From Myxococcales bacterium (GTDB lineage: Bacteria; Myxococcota; Polyangia; Fen-1088): 6,980 bases of DNA. Location: the NCBI GenBank assembly GCA_003153875.1, contig PMBY01000296.1, positions 17,901 to 24,880 of the forward strand, written 5' to 3'. Under the pieces are notes generated by a model that was not told the origin of the DNA, searched no databases, and worked only from the letters and a program-made list of their open reading frames with translations. Position 1 is the stretch's first letter; every line of letters starts with the position of its first letter. The position numbers and the translations under genes were made by a program. This document shows, piece by piece, positions 1-6,631 of this stretch.

Positions 1-60
1 GCGGGACAGGACCGCGCGAAAAGTGCGACCTCGTCAGTTTGTGCGGTAGATTTTCCAGCG

Positions 61-1314
61 ATGGACGACGTATTGGCAATCATCCTGGGGGGCGGACGCG
101 GAACGCGTCTTTTTCCGCTCACGCTCAAGCGCTCGAAGCCGGCAGTTCCCATCGGCGGCAAGTATCGACTCATCGACATCCCCATCAGTAACTGCCTGAA
201 CGCGGGACTGCGGCACATGTTCGTGCTGACCCAGTTCAACTCGGAAAGCCTCAACACCCACATCGCAAGGACCTACAAGTTCGATGTGTTCTCGTCGGGC
301 TTCGTCACCGTGCTGGCGGCCGAGCAGACCGAAGAAGGCGGCGACTGGTTCCAGGGGACAGCCGATGCGGTCCGACAGGGGCTGCGCCATATGCGGCGGA
401 GATCCGCGCGCGACCTGATGATCCTGTCGGGCGACCAGCTCTACAGTATGGACTTCCGCCGGATGTTGCGGACCCACCGCGACGCCAACGCCGACGCAAC
501 CGTGGCGGTGATTCCCGTGGCCGAGGACCAGGCCAGCGACTTTGGCATCCTCAAGATGGACGCAAGTGGCCGCATCGTGCACTTCGAGGAGAAGCCAGCG
601 CGCGAACGACTGCCGGACCTCGTCTCCGATATCCCCGGTCTTGGGCCTGGGTACCTGGCCTCGATGGGTATCTATGTCTTTCGACGGGAAATATTGGAGG
701 AGGCAGTTTCCAATCCGCAGCTGGTTGACTTCGGCCGGCATGTCATCCCTCACGCTGTCCCGCGCCAACGCGTGCAGGCCCACGTCTATCGCGGCTACTG
801 GGAAGATGTCGGGACCATCTCGTCCTACTTCCAGGCCAACTTGGCCCTGTGCCAGCCGATTCCGCCTTTTGATTTCTACGACGGCTCCCGCCCGGTCTAC
901 ACCCACCCACGCTTTCTGCCGGCCTCCAAGCTGGAACAGTGCACGGTCCACAACGCCCTCATCTCCGAGGGCTGTCTCCTGCAAGGAGCGGACATCGACC
1001 GCGCCATCATCGGCATTCGCAGCCGCATCGGCAAGAACGCCCGCATCCGCAACAGCCTGCTCATCGGCGCAGACAGCTACGAAACATTGGACGAGATGCG
1101 CGCCAGCGAGGCACAGGGCATTCCACCGGTCGGCGTCGGCTCGGATTCGATCATCGAGGGCGCCATCATCGACAAAAATGCGCGCATCGGCCGCGGCGTC
1201 CGCATCGTCAACCAGGCCGGGGTCAAAGAAAAGGATGGAGACGGCTATTTCATCCGCGAGGGAATCGTAGTCGTTCCCAAGAATGGTATCGTTCCCGACG
1301 GCAGCGTCATCTAG
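61..1314 (+). CDS. glgC: Glucose-1-phosphate adenylyltransferase (ADP-glucose pyrophosphorylase)
   Basis: Makes ADP-glucose and pyrophosphate from ATP and glucose-1-phosphate, the committed cytosolic step of bacterial glycogen synthesis. The 417-residue protein matches the family length (about 420-430). The N-terminal nucleotidyltransferase domain shows the Gly-rich loop GGGRGTRLFPLT (10-21), KPAVPIGGKYRLIDIP (26-41), WFQGTADAVRQ (96-106), the metal-binding Asp in LSGDQ (D125), the glucose-1-phosphate lysine in FEEKP (K178) and WEDVG (247-251). From about residue 290 the C-terminus has the hexapeptide-like pattern of a left-handed beta helix. Wording throughout resembles cyanobacterial and plant enzymes more than the E. 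coli one, including DKNARIG (K372) and VPKNG (K407), which align with the two 3-phosphoglycerate-site lysines of the Anabaena enzyme. The ATG at 61 gives the standard MxxVLAIILGGG start. The frame stays open to the window edge but holds no other start codon, and no Shine-Dalgarno is visible. It is followed after 13 bases by the oxidoreductase gene. Family assignment is secure; the allosteric effector is inference. Confidence 0.96.
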   Translation: MDDVLAIILGGGRGTRLFPLTLKRSKPAVPIGGKYRLIDIPISNCLNAGLRHMFVLTQFNSESLNTHIARTYKFDVFSSGFVTVLAAEQTEEGGDWFQGTADAVRQGLRHMRRRSARDLMILSGDQLYSMDFRRMLRTHRDANADATVAVIPVAEDQASDFGILKMDASGRIVHFEEKPARERLPDLVSDIPGLGPGYLASMGIYVFRREILEEAVSNPQLVDFGRHVIPHAVPRQRVQAHVYRGYWEDVGTISSYFQANLALCQPIPPFDFYDGSRPVYTHPRFLPASKLEQCTVHNALISEGCLLQGADIDRAIIGIRSRIGKNARIRNSLLIGADSYETLDEMRASEAQGIPPVGVGSDSIIEGAIIDKNARIGRGVRIVNQAGVKEKDGDGYFIREGIVVVPKNGIVPDGSVI

Positions 1315-1327
1315 CTCCACTTGCACC

Positions 1328-2326
1328 ATGTTTCGCTTCGGCGTTTTCAGCACCTCCCACTTCGCGCTCACGCGCATGATTCCCTCGATGCTGGCGGGAC
1401 GCGACATCAGCGTGGTGGCCATCGCGTCTCGCGACGGCAACCGGGCTGCGCAGGCGGCGCGCGCGCTGGGCGTGCCCAAGAGCTACGACTGCTACGAGGC
1501 TCTGCTGGCCGATCCGGATGTCGACGCTGTGTACAACCCGCTGCCTAACCATTTGCACGCACCCTGGTCGGAGCGCGCCGCCGCGGCCGGCAAGCATGTC
1601 CTGTGCGAAAAACCGATTGCGCTCGACACCGCACAAGCCCGCGTACTGATGGCCGCTCGCGATCGCTACCACGTGCTCATCTGCGAAGCCGCCATGGTGC
1701 GCGTCCATCCGCGCTGGCTGGCCGTACGCGATCTTCTCCGGCAGAAGACCATCGGCGAACTGCGCGCCTTTGTCGGGACGTTCGGCTACCGACTCGGCTC
1801 GCGCGACAACGTCCGCTACCACCCGGCCATGGGCGGCGGGGTCCTGCTCGACACCGGGTTCTATCCGGTCACCATGAGTCGCTTCTGCTTCGACGCCGAG
1901 CCCACCGCCGTTATGGCTCGGGCCGATCGCGACCCGGACCGGGGCGTGGACCGCCTGACCAGCGCGATCCTGGAGTTCCCGCAGGGTCACGCGATCTTCA
2001 CCGTTGGCATGGAGACCTTCCCGGTGCAGCGGGCTCAGCTCATCGGCACCGGCGGCCACTTGGATATGGTCAATCCCTGGAATCCGCCCGGCAATTCACC
2101 CTCGGAGATCGTGGTCAACACCAGTTCCAGCATCGAAGAGCCAACGCCCCAACGTGTCTCGTTCGATCCCGTAGACCAGTACACCCTGCTGGCCGAGCAG
2201 TTCGCGCGCGCTGCCGCGGCCGGCGGTTCCGGCCCGGTTCCCCTCGAAGATTCGATCAAGAACATGGCGGTCCTGGATGCGCTCCAACGATCCGCCACCA
2301 GCGGGCGCGCCGAGTCGGTTGGCTAG
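1328..2326 (+). CDS. Gfo/Idh/MocA-family NAD(P)-dependent oxidoreductase
   Basis: Predicted 332-residue cytosolic dehydrogenase of sugars or related polyols, of the dihydrodiol/xylose dehydrogenase-like branch. The N-terminal Rossmann fold begins at residue 2 with FGVFSTSHFA, continues through a strand ending VVAIASRD, then NPLPNHLHAPW, and reaches the family signature CEKP (93-96) with the catalytic lysine K95. The C-terminal alpha/beta domain shows VRYHP followed by GGGVLLDTGFYP (169-180), where D175 and Y179 take the positions of the usual D...H/Y pair; the DxGxYP form is typical of this branch. The first loop reads FSTS where many relatives have a more glycine-rich GxxGxA pattern. The ATG at 1328 is preferred because it sits directly before the first beta strand; an earlier in-frame ATG at 1283 would add 15 residues that are only an out-of-frame reading of the glgC end. 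It lies 13 bases after glgC, so it is likely cotranscribed. The exact substrate cannot be read from sequence. Confidence 0.9.
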   Translation: MFRFGVFSTSHFALTRMIPSMLAGRDISVVAIASRDGNRAAQAARALGVPKSYDCYEALLADPDVDAVYNPLPNHLHAPWSERAAAAGKHVLCEKPIALDTAQARVLMAARDRYHVLICEAAMVRVHPRWLAVRDLLRQKTIGELRAFVGTFGYRLGSRDNVRYHPAMGGGVLLDTGFYPVTMSRFCFDAEPTAVMARADRDPDRGVDRLTSAILEFPQGHAIFTVGMETFPVQRAQLIGTGGHLDMVNPWNPPGNSPSEIVVNTSSSIEEPTPQRVSFDPVDQYTLLAEQFARAAAAGGSGPVPLEDSIKNMAVLDALQRSATSGRAESVG

Positions 2327-2353
2327 CCACTTTCCGGGGCGGCGCTGGAAGCG

Positions 2354-2362
2354 TGCTACACT
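2354..2362 (+). promoter_or_regulatory. Possible extended -10 promoter of the lipoprotein gene
   Basis: The 77-base gap between the oxidoreductase stop and the lipoprotein start contains TGCTACACT, an extended -10-like element (TG, one base, then TACACT, four of six matches to TATAAT). No convincing -35 hexamer lies 16-18 bases upstream. It would give a leader of roughly 35 bases before the ATG at 2404. This is a weak, sequence-only call. Confidence 0.3.
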
Positions 2363-2384
2363 TTTGTCCCATGCATCCCGGAGT

Positions 2385-2392
2385 AAGAGGAA
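2385..2392 (+). promoter_or_regulatory. Purine-rich ribosome binding site candidate for the lipoprotein gene
   Basis: AAGAGGAA ends 11 bases before the ATG at 2404, a somewhat long but usable spacing. It is the clearest Shine-Dalgarno-like string before any gene in this window, and it favours the start at 2404 over the in-frame ATGs at 2371 (which it would follow) and 2440 (too far away). Confidence 0.45.
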
Positions 2393-2403
2393 CTGCATCT
2401 CAC

Positions 2404-3696
2404 ATGTCCTGTTCCACCCTGACGAGAGGCGGCTGGCCCATGGCCCTCGCGCTGGCGTTGTCCATTGGCTGCAGCATCTCGGGGGCACCGCAAGGGACCG
2501 GCGGCGTGACTGAGACCGGCGGAACCAGTGGCAGTGCCGGACACACAGGAAGCACCGGCGGCCAGCAAGGATCGGGTGGCCAGGTCGGGACGACAACCCA
2601 GCCAGCCTCCGGCGGTCAGACCGGGACAACCGGCGGACAGGCCGGGAGCACACCTACATCTGGCGGCCAAACCGGGGCGACAACTTCCAGCGGCCAGGCA
2701 GGAACAACACAGCCTGCCTCCGGCGGTCGGGCCGGAGCGACAAGCCAGCCCTCCTCCGGCGGTCAGACCGGGATCGCTGGCCAGCCTGGCACGGCCGGAA
2801 CCGCAGATCTGGGGGGCTCAGTGGCTGGCAGCGGCGGAAGCACGACTGCAACCGGCGGTCGCATCAGCAGCGGTGGCACCACTAGCGCCGGCGGCGGAAG
2901 CACGACTGCGACCGGCGGTCGCGTCAGCAGCGGCGGCACCACCAGCGCCAGCGGCGGTAGCACGACTGCGACCGGCGGTCGCATCAGCAGCGGTGGAACC
3001 ATCAGCGCCAGCGGCGGCAGTTCCAGCACCAGCAGCGGCAGCACTGGCGGCAAGCCCGATCCGGGCTCGCTGCCAGCCATCACTGTGCACTTGGCTGGCG
3101 ATTCCACCATGGCCAACTATGCGGCGACTACCACCCAAGAGGGTTGGGGGCAGGAGTTTGGGCAATTCTTCATCAGCAAGGTGACGATTGATAACCAGGC
3201 TCAGGGCGGCGCCAACGTGCAAAGCTTCTACTCGGGTAAGTGGAAGACCCTCATCGCCAACGTCCAGGCCGGCGACTACGTGCTGGCGGCGTTCGGGATC
3301 AACGACAGCGGCACTGCACACGGGCCCGTCACTGTGCCGGATTTCACGGCGGAGTTCACCACGATGGCGGATGAAGTCGCGGCCAAGAAGGCCACCTTCA
3401 TCCCCACGACATCATCCCCGCTGCAGGTGTGGGTCGGCGGCAAGGAGACCAATGATCGGTTGCAGCCGTATTGTGACGCGACGATTGCGGTGGGAAAGGC
3501 CAAGGGCTTGCTGGTCGACGATCTCAACGCGCGCGGCGTCGAATACTACAACTCGATCGGCCAGACAGCCGCGGCCGCCCTCACCTTCAACGGTGACAAG
3601 GCACACTTCGACAAGGCGGGCGCCACCGAGATGGCTCAGCTCGCCGCGAAAGAACTGACCCGCATCGGGAGTCCTTTGGCAGCCTATTTGAAGTAG
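2404..3696 (+). CDS. Predicted lipoprotein: Gly/Ser/Thr repeat linker plus SGNH hydrolase, rhamnogalacturonan acetylesterase-like (CE12 type)
   Basis: A 430-residue exported protein in three parts. Residues 1-23 form an export signal: R8, the hydrophobic stretch MALALALSIG and C23, a plausible lipidation cysteine, although the lipobox is imperfect because Ser stands at -3. Residues 24 to about 219 are a linker made almost only of Gly, Ser, Thr, Ala and Gln, with three near-identical 20-residue units at 144-203. Residues from about 224 to 430 form an SGNH hydrolase: block I GDSTM with nucleophile S234, block II NQAQGGANVQSF (264-275), block III FGIND with oxyanion residue N300, and DKAH with D398 and H401 completing the triad. 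The phrases TSSPLQVWVGG and VDDLNARGVEYYNSIG fit the rhamnogalacturonan acetylesterase family, which removes acetyl groups from pectin or related polysaccharides. The likely location is the cell surface, tethered by the linker. The start at 2404 is chosen for its RBS and signal; 2371 and 2440 are alternatives. Fold and catalytic residues are secure, the substrate is inferred. Confidence 0.85.
   Translation: MSCSTLTRGGWPMALALALSIGCSISGAPQGTGGVTETGGTSGSAGHTGSTGGQQGSGGQVGTTTQPASGGQTGTTGGQAGSTPTSGGQTGATTSSGQAGTTQPASGGRAGATSQPSSGGQTGIAGQPGTAGTADLGGSVAGSGGSTTATGGRISSGGTTSAGGGSTTATGGRVSSGGTTSASGGSTTATGGRISSGGTISASGGSSSTSSGSTGGKPDPGSLPAITVHLAGDSTMANYAATTTQEGWGQEFGQFFISKVTIDNQAQGGANVQSFYSGKWKTLIANVQAGDYVLAAFGINDSGTAHGPVTVPDFTAEFTTMADEVAAKKATFIPTTSSPLQVWVGGKETNDRLQPYCDATIAVGKAKGLLVDDLNARGVEYYNSIGQTAAAALTFNGDKAHFDKAGATEMAQLAAKELTRIGSPLAAYLK
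2831..3019 (+). repeat. 60-bp direct tandem repeat, three full copies plus a partial fourth, in the lipoprotein linker
   Basis: Units occupy 2831-2890, 2891-2950 and 2951-3010, with the opening GCGGCGG(A/C/T)AG of a fourth at 3011-3019. By direct comparison copies 1 and 2 differ at 5 positions, copies 2 and 3 at 5, and copies 1 and 3 at 6. Each unit encodes a 20-residue block beginning GGSTTATGGR, then (I/V)SSGGT(T/I)SA. Looser repeats of a Gly-Gly-Gln-x-Gly type fill the linker upstream (about 2510-2800). Confidence 0.92.
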
Positions 3697-3702
3697 AAGT
3701 AA

Positions 3703-6003
3703 CTACCGCCGCCGGCGACGGCGGTGACTACGGCTGCGCGCACCCTGTCCGGGCTTTTCCTGCGCGACCGATTCCGCTTCCGGCCCGTCGGAGGCAAAGG
3801 CAATCGCGGTTGCGCCGGCCGCAGCCAGACGGCGCTGGGTGAAGAACTCCCAAGCGATCACGATGAACGCGATGAGCGTGGCCACTGACATCAGGGTGTA
3901 CTTCTCATCGAGCCAGGTGGGCATGCCCGTGATCGGTGCCCAGGCCACGAACTGGGTGAAGGCGGTGAGCAGCAGCAACCGCTGGGCCAGCCGTTCACTC
4001 TTCACGCACAGCAAGGCCACGACAATTATGAAGGAATAGTAGTAGCAGGTCAGCTCAACCCCAAAAGGAATGAAGGTCGCCGACAACGCCAAGGCAGCCC
4101 ATGGTTCAGCCTCGCGCACGGCCAGACCCAGCAACACCAGGAAAGCGGCTACCGCGACGAAGTACAAGGGCTTCGCCCGTCGGAAGCTGTCCAGCCGCGC
4201 CTGTTTCCACTTCACCCACGGATCGGTCGCCCCCACACGTTCCAACTTGCGACCAACCTCTGAGGGACGATACGCCACTACCGTGCGCAGGCCCATGTTG
4301 TTGGTCAGCGCTGTCTCCGAGTGCTTCATCGTGTTGCGTACGAACTCCTGGTAGGTGTCGGCGCGCCCGACCACCGCCATGCCCGCCGGAATCAGCAAGG
4401 CCGCGCCCAAGGCAGCGCCGACGAAGAAGCGAGTGTAGACCGGGGGAAGCTTGCGATGCCGGACGACGTAGTACCCGGCAGCCAACACGGGCGCGACGAA
4501 CAGGAATATCGGGAAGATACGCAGCAAGGTCGAGTATGCCAGGGTCAGTCCCGCCGCCACGGGGTGCTGCTTCTTGAGCAGGCACACGCTCGCGATCATC
4601 CAGAACAGCCAATCCCAGCGCAGAAACGCGCCCCCGGTCCAGTAGAATCGCGACGGGAAATTGGTGGAGAACACTAGCAACGCCACCGCCAACACACGCC
4701 AACCGAACGCCCACGCAATCATCAGACACCCTGCCGTCAGATAGACCGAATCCAGCGAATTCAGGATGTAGATCTGGGTCTTGCTGGCAGGCGCCAGGTT
4801 GGCGAGCAGCGAGCCCGCGATATTCCACACCGGGGTGCCGTTGTAGCCGTGGTCCATCTGCGCGTCGTCCCAGCGGCGCGCGTTCTCCAGGGTGCGGAAG
4901 TAGGCCAGGTCGTGGTGAAACGACTGCCAGCGCTCGGGCGTGAAGTGCTGCTTGCAGCGTTCCGGATGCGTGAGAATCTCGGCGGTGGTTTCCAGAATGT
5001 TGGTGCGCAGATTGGTTAGCTTGCGCAGCTCGACCCGACGCCGCAGCGCCGGCAGCTCTGAATCAGCCACCGCCACGCACTCGTACAGTCGGTCGTAGCT
5101 CAGCTCGCGCGAGTACTTCGACCCGATGTAGTAGTGAAACGTGTCCCAGCCGTGAATGAAGTTGGGGAAGTGGAAGGAACCGAAGTTGAAATAGGTCAGA
5201 AATGCGACCAGTCCCAGCACCGCCAGGATGGCCCGGCGCACTTTCCCCCTCACCCGACTGAGCCCAAGCGCCGTGGCCACTCTTTGCACAAAGCGAACGA
5301 GCGAATCCGCCATGCCAGGGGCTTCCTTGGACTCGATGGCTGCGCCTCGTGACACCCATTGGTCCCACCACAGGAAGAGCAGCCCCAGCAGGGCCAGCAC
5401 CAGCTCCCAGCGTGCGCTTGCAATGTCATTCCAATAGACCTTGGCCACCACCGCAGCGGGTGCGTCCACCACCCGCATCCGGGCCGGAAAGGGAGTGGGT
5501 TTCTGGCAGTAGGCGGCGACCTCGGAAACCGAGTACGAGCCATCGCCGACACCCTCGCCGACGCGCAGGTAGCGGACTGCCACGCCTCCGGTTTCGATGG
5601 TACGCGTACGCAGGCCGTGGCTGGTAGCCGGGTCGATGTGCCCCAGGACGCGGTAGTCGCGACCGTCGAGCGAGCCCCACGCTGTGTAGGTGTCATTGGC
5701 GTCCGCCTGGATGGCCATGGCGTTGATGGTCGTGGCCGCACCCAGATCCCAAGTCACAGTCGACGCGCCTGTGTCGAACAGCACGGCCAGCTCCGCGTCC
5801 CACACCGCGCCTTCGGGCGCCAAGGTCTCGTCGGTGAGCAAGGCCAAATCGCGACGCGTGTCTTGCCAACTTATGGGTCGCCGTCCGGCCAGCAAATTGC
5901 CGGCAGGACAGGTCGCGAGCGGTGAGTAGTCCTCTGCGCAGGCCTCGGGCGCCGGAAGAACGCCGGCTAGGAACGGCAGCAGGGCGCAAAGGGCGCGCGA
6001 CAT
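3703..6003 (-). CDS. Discoidin-like domain fused to a polytopic GT-C-type membrane glycosyltransferase-like protein
   Basis: A 766-residue membrane protein that I can describe only at fold level. Residues 1-23 look like a signal peptide with an AxA cleavage site (A21-C-A23). Residues about 35-167 resemble an F5/8 type C (discoidin) carbohydrate- or surface-binding domain: TVTWDLG (82-88), TAWGSLDGRDYRVLG (107-121), VRYLRVGE (143-150). A membrane segment at 199-217 leads to a short basic cytoplasmic stretch, a second segment at about 259-275, then a long predicted outer loop starting FIHGWDTFHYY with D287. An acidic residue in the first outer loop is the usual catalytic feature of GT-C enzymes, which take sugars from polyprenyl-phosphate donors. 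Roughly eight to ten more hydrophobic segments follow (about 408-720), with LLRIFP (493-498) recalling GT87/mannosyltransferase proteins. The tail is disordered and ends in six arginines. The start lies 7 bases after the phosphatidyltransferase stop, implying one transcript. No Shine-Dalgarno is evident. Membrane topology is well supported; glycosyltransferase activity and the substrate are inferences. Confidence 0.82.
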   Translation of the reverse strand: MSRALCALLPFLAGVLPAPEACAEDYSPLATCPAGNLLAGRRPISWQDTRRDLALLTDETLAPEGAVWDAELAVLFDTGASTVTWDLGAATTINAMAIQADANDTYTAWGSLDGRDYRVLGHIDPATSHGLRTRTIETGGVAVRYLRVGEGVGDGSYSVSEVAAYCQKPTPFPARMRVVDAPAAVVAKVYWNDIASARWELVLALLGLLFLWWDQWVSRGAAIESKEAPGMADSLVRFVQRVATALGLSRVRGKVRRAILAVLGLVAFLTYFNFGSFHFPNFIHGWDTFHYYIGSKYSRELSYDRLYECVAVADSELPALRRRVELRKLTNLRTNILETTAEILTHPERCKQHFTPERWQSFHHDLAYFRTLENARRWDDAQMDHGYNGTPVWNIAGSLLANLAPASKTQIYILNSLDSVYLTAGCLMIAWAFGWRVLAVALLVFSTNFPSRFYWTGGAFLRWDWLFWMIASVCLLKKQHPVAAGLTLAYSTLLRIFPIFLFVAPVLAAGYYVVRHRKLPPVYTRFFVGAALGAALLIPAGMAVVGRADTYQEFVRNTMKHSETALTNNMGLRTVVAYRPSEVGRKLERVGATDPWVKWKQARLDSFRRAKPLYFVAVAAFLVLLGLAVREAEPWAALALSATFIPFGVELTCYYYSFIIVVALLCVKSERLAQRLLLLTAFTQFVAWAPITGMPTWLDEKYTLMSVATLIAFIVIAWEFFTQRRLAAAGATAIAFASDGPEAESVAQEKPGQGARSRSHRRRRRR
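3705..3725. terminator. GC hairpin at the convergent gene junction, possible bidirectional terminator
   Basis: ACCGCCG (3705-3711) and CGGCGGT (3719-3725) form a perfect 7-bp stem around a 7-base loop, starting 8 bases after the plus-strand lipoprotein stop. It lies inside the last codons of the minus-strand gene and encodes part of its arginine tail. There is no T-run on the plus side; on the minus side a moderately U-rich string follows. The position suits termination, but the missing U-tract makes this tentative, and the stem may just reflect the Arg codons. Confidence 0.3.
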
Positions 6004-6010
6004 GAAGGTT

Positions 6011-6595
6011 TCAGTCTAGCCTGTCCAGCGCCTGCGCATATCCGGTCGCGAATGCCCGCGTGTAGCCCCACGCGCTCACATAGCTGGCCACCAGGCCCAG
6101 TCCGATAATGGAATAGGCGGCATAGGATAGATACGGCTCCAGGGCGGGCAGCAACCCCGCGACGGACAGGTAGGTTGGCAAGAAGCTCCACATAATAAGG
6201 TTGGACTTGGCCTTGCCCGCTAGGCTGCTGGGGATGTTCATGTGTGCCGCTGCCATGAACCGCCGCAAAGAAGCCACCCAGAACTCGCGCAGAAGATACG
6301 CACAGATAACCAGGGGCGGAAAGAATCCCTGCACCGTGGCTATGATGATCAGGAATGATTCATAACAGAGGTCACAGAATTGGTCGAGGATCGCGCCCAG
6401 GCTCGTGACCTGGCCGGTGCGACGGGCGACGTAGCCATCAAGATAGTCGGTCACGCCGGCCACGATCGACAGCACGATGCCCCAGCCGTGGGAAACGTAG
6501 AAGTAGACGACAGCGCCCAGCAGAATCAGCAAGATGCGCGACAGAGTAATGACGTTCGGCACGGTTCGGATGTCACGCCCGAAGGTGGAGCCCAT
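6011..6595 (-). CDS. CDP-alcohol phosphatidyltransferase, PgsA-related
   Basis: An integral membrane enzyme of 194 residues that moves a phosphatidyl (or similar) group from a CDP-lipid to an alcohol acceptor. The signature DxxDGxxARx8GxxxDxxxD is complete: D50, D53, G54, A57, R58, G67, D71 and D75, which bind the metal and CDP. The order TVPNVITLSRI, then the signature, then LLREFWVASLRR (101-112) and SLAGKAKSN (124-132), follows bacterial PgsA (glycerol-3-phosphate acceptor), which is about 180 residues long. However, the block after D71 reads DQFCDLCYE, not the DPLADK typical of housekeeping PgsA, so the acceptor may differ and I leave the symbol blank. The ATG at 6595 gives a start close to relatives; an in-frame GTG at 6625 would add 10 residues, and neither has a Shine-Dalgarno. 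It is the first gene of a tight pair with the discoidin/GT-C protein. Superfamily is certain, acceptor is not. Confidence 0.9.
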   Translation of the reverse strand: MGSTFGRDIRTVPNVITLSRILLILLGAVVYFYVSHGWGIVLSIVAGVTDYLDGYVARRTGQVTSLGAILDQFCDLCYESFLIIIATVQGFFPPLVICAYLLREFWVASLRRFMAAAHMNIPSSLAGKAKSNLIMWSFLPTYLSVAGLLPALEPYLSYAAYSIIGLGLVASYVSAWGYTRAFATGYAQALDRLD

Positions 6596-6631
6596 GACAT
6601 TTGCATAGCACAGATGACCATTCACGGGTGA

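Noticed and set aside
1..60. Possible tail of an upstream gene or N-terminal extension of glgC
   Set aside because: The glgC frame is open here but has no start codon, and a second frame ends at TAG 47-49, yet about 15 codons are too few to assign to any protein.
34..1479. Long minus-strand open frame of 481 codons covering all of glgC
   Set aside because: It lies antisense to an unambiguous glgC, its translation has no recognisable domain and is rich in Val, Asp, Ala and Gly as expected from the reverse reading of a high-GC gene.
1307..2059. Minus-strand open frame opposite the oxidoreductase
   Set aside because: No domain, and the plus-strand gene beneath it carries complete family motifs.
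2320..2329. 10-bp perfect palindrome TGGCTAGCCA over the oxidoreductase stop codon
   Set aside because: It has no loop and no T-run, occurs once, and is short enough to arise by chance; not supported as an operator or terminator.
1603..2370. Upstream in-frame extension of the lipoprotein reading frame
   Set aside because: It is an Arg/Pro/Ser-rich shadow inside the oxidoreductase gene; the export signal and RBS place the real start near 2404.
2831..3019. CRISPR-like array
   Set aside because: Units are contiguous with no unique spacers and are in frame within a coding sequence.
2528..3184. Alternative-frame reading of the repeat linker, rich in Ala and Pro
   Set aside because: The low-complexity repeats keep all frames open; only the frame that continues into the SGNH domain has signal and catalytic motifs.
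4101..4577. Plus-strand open frames opposite the GT-C-like gene
   Set aside because: Arg/Pro-rich translations with no domain, antisense to a gene with a consistent hydrophobic segment pattern.
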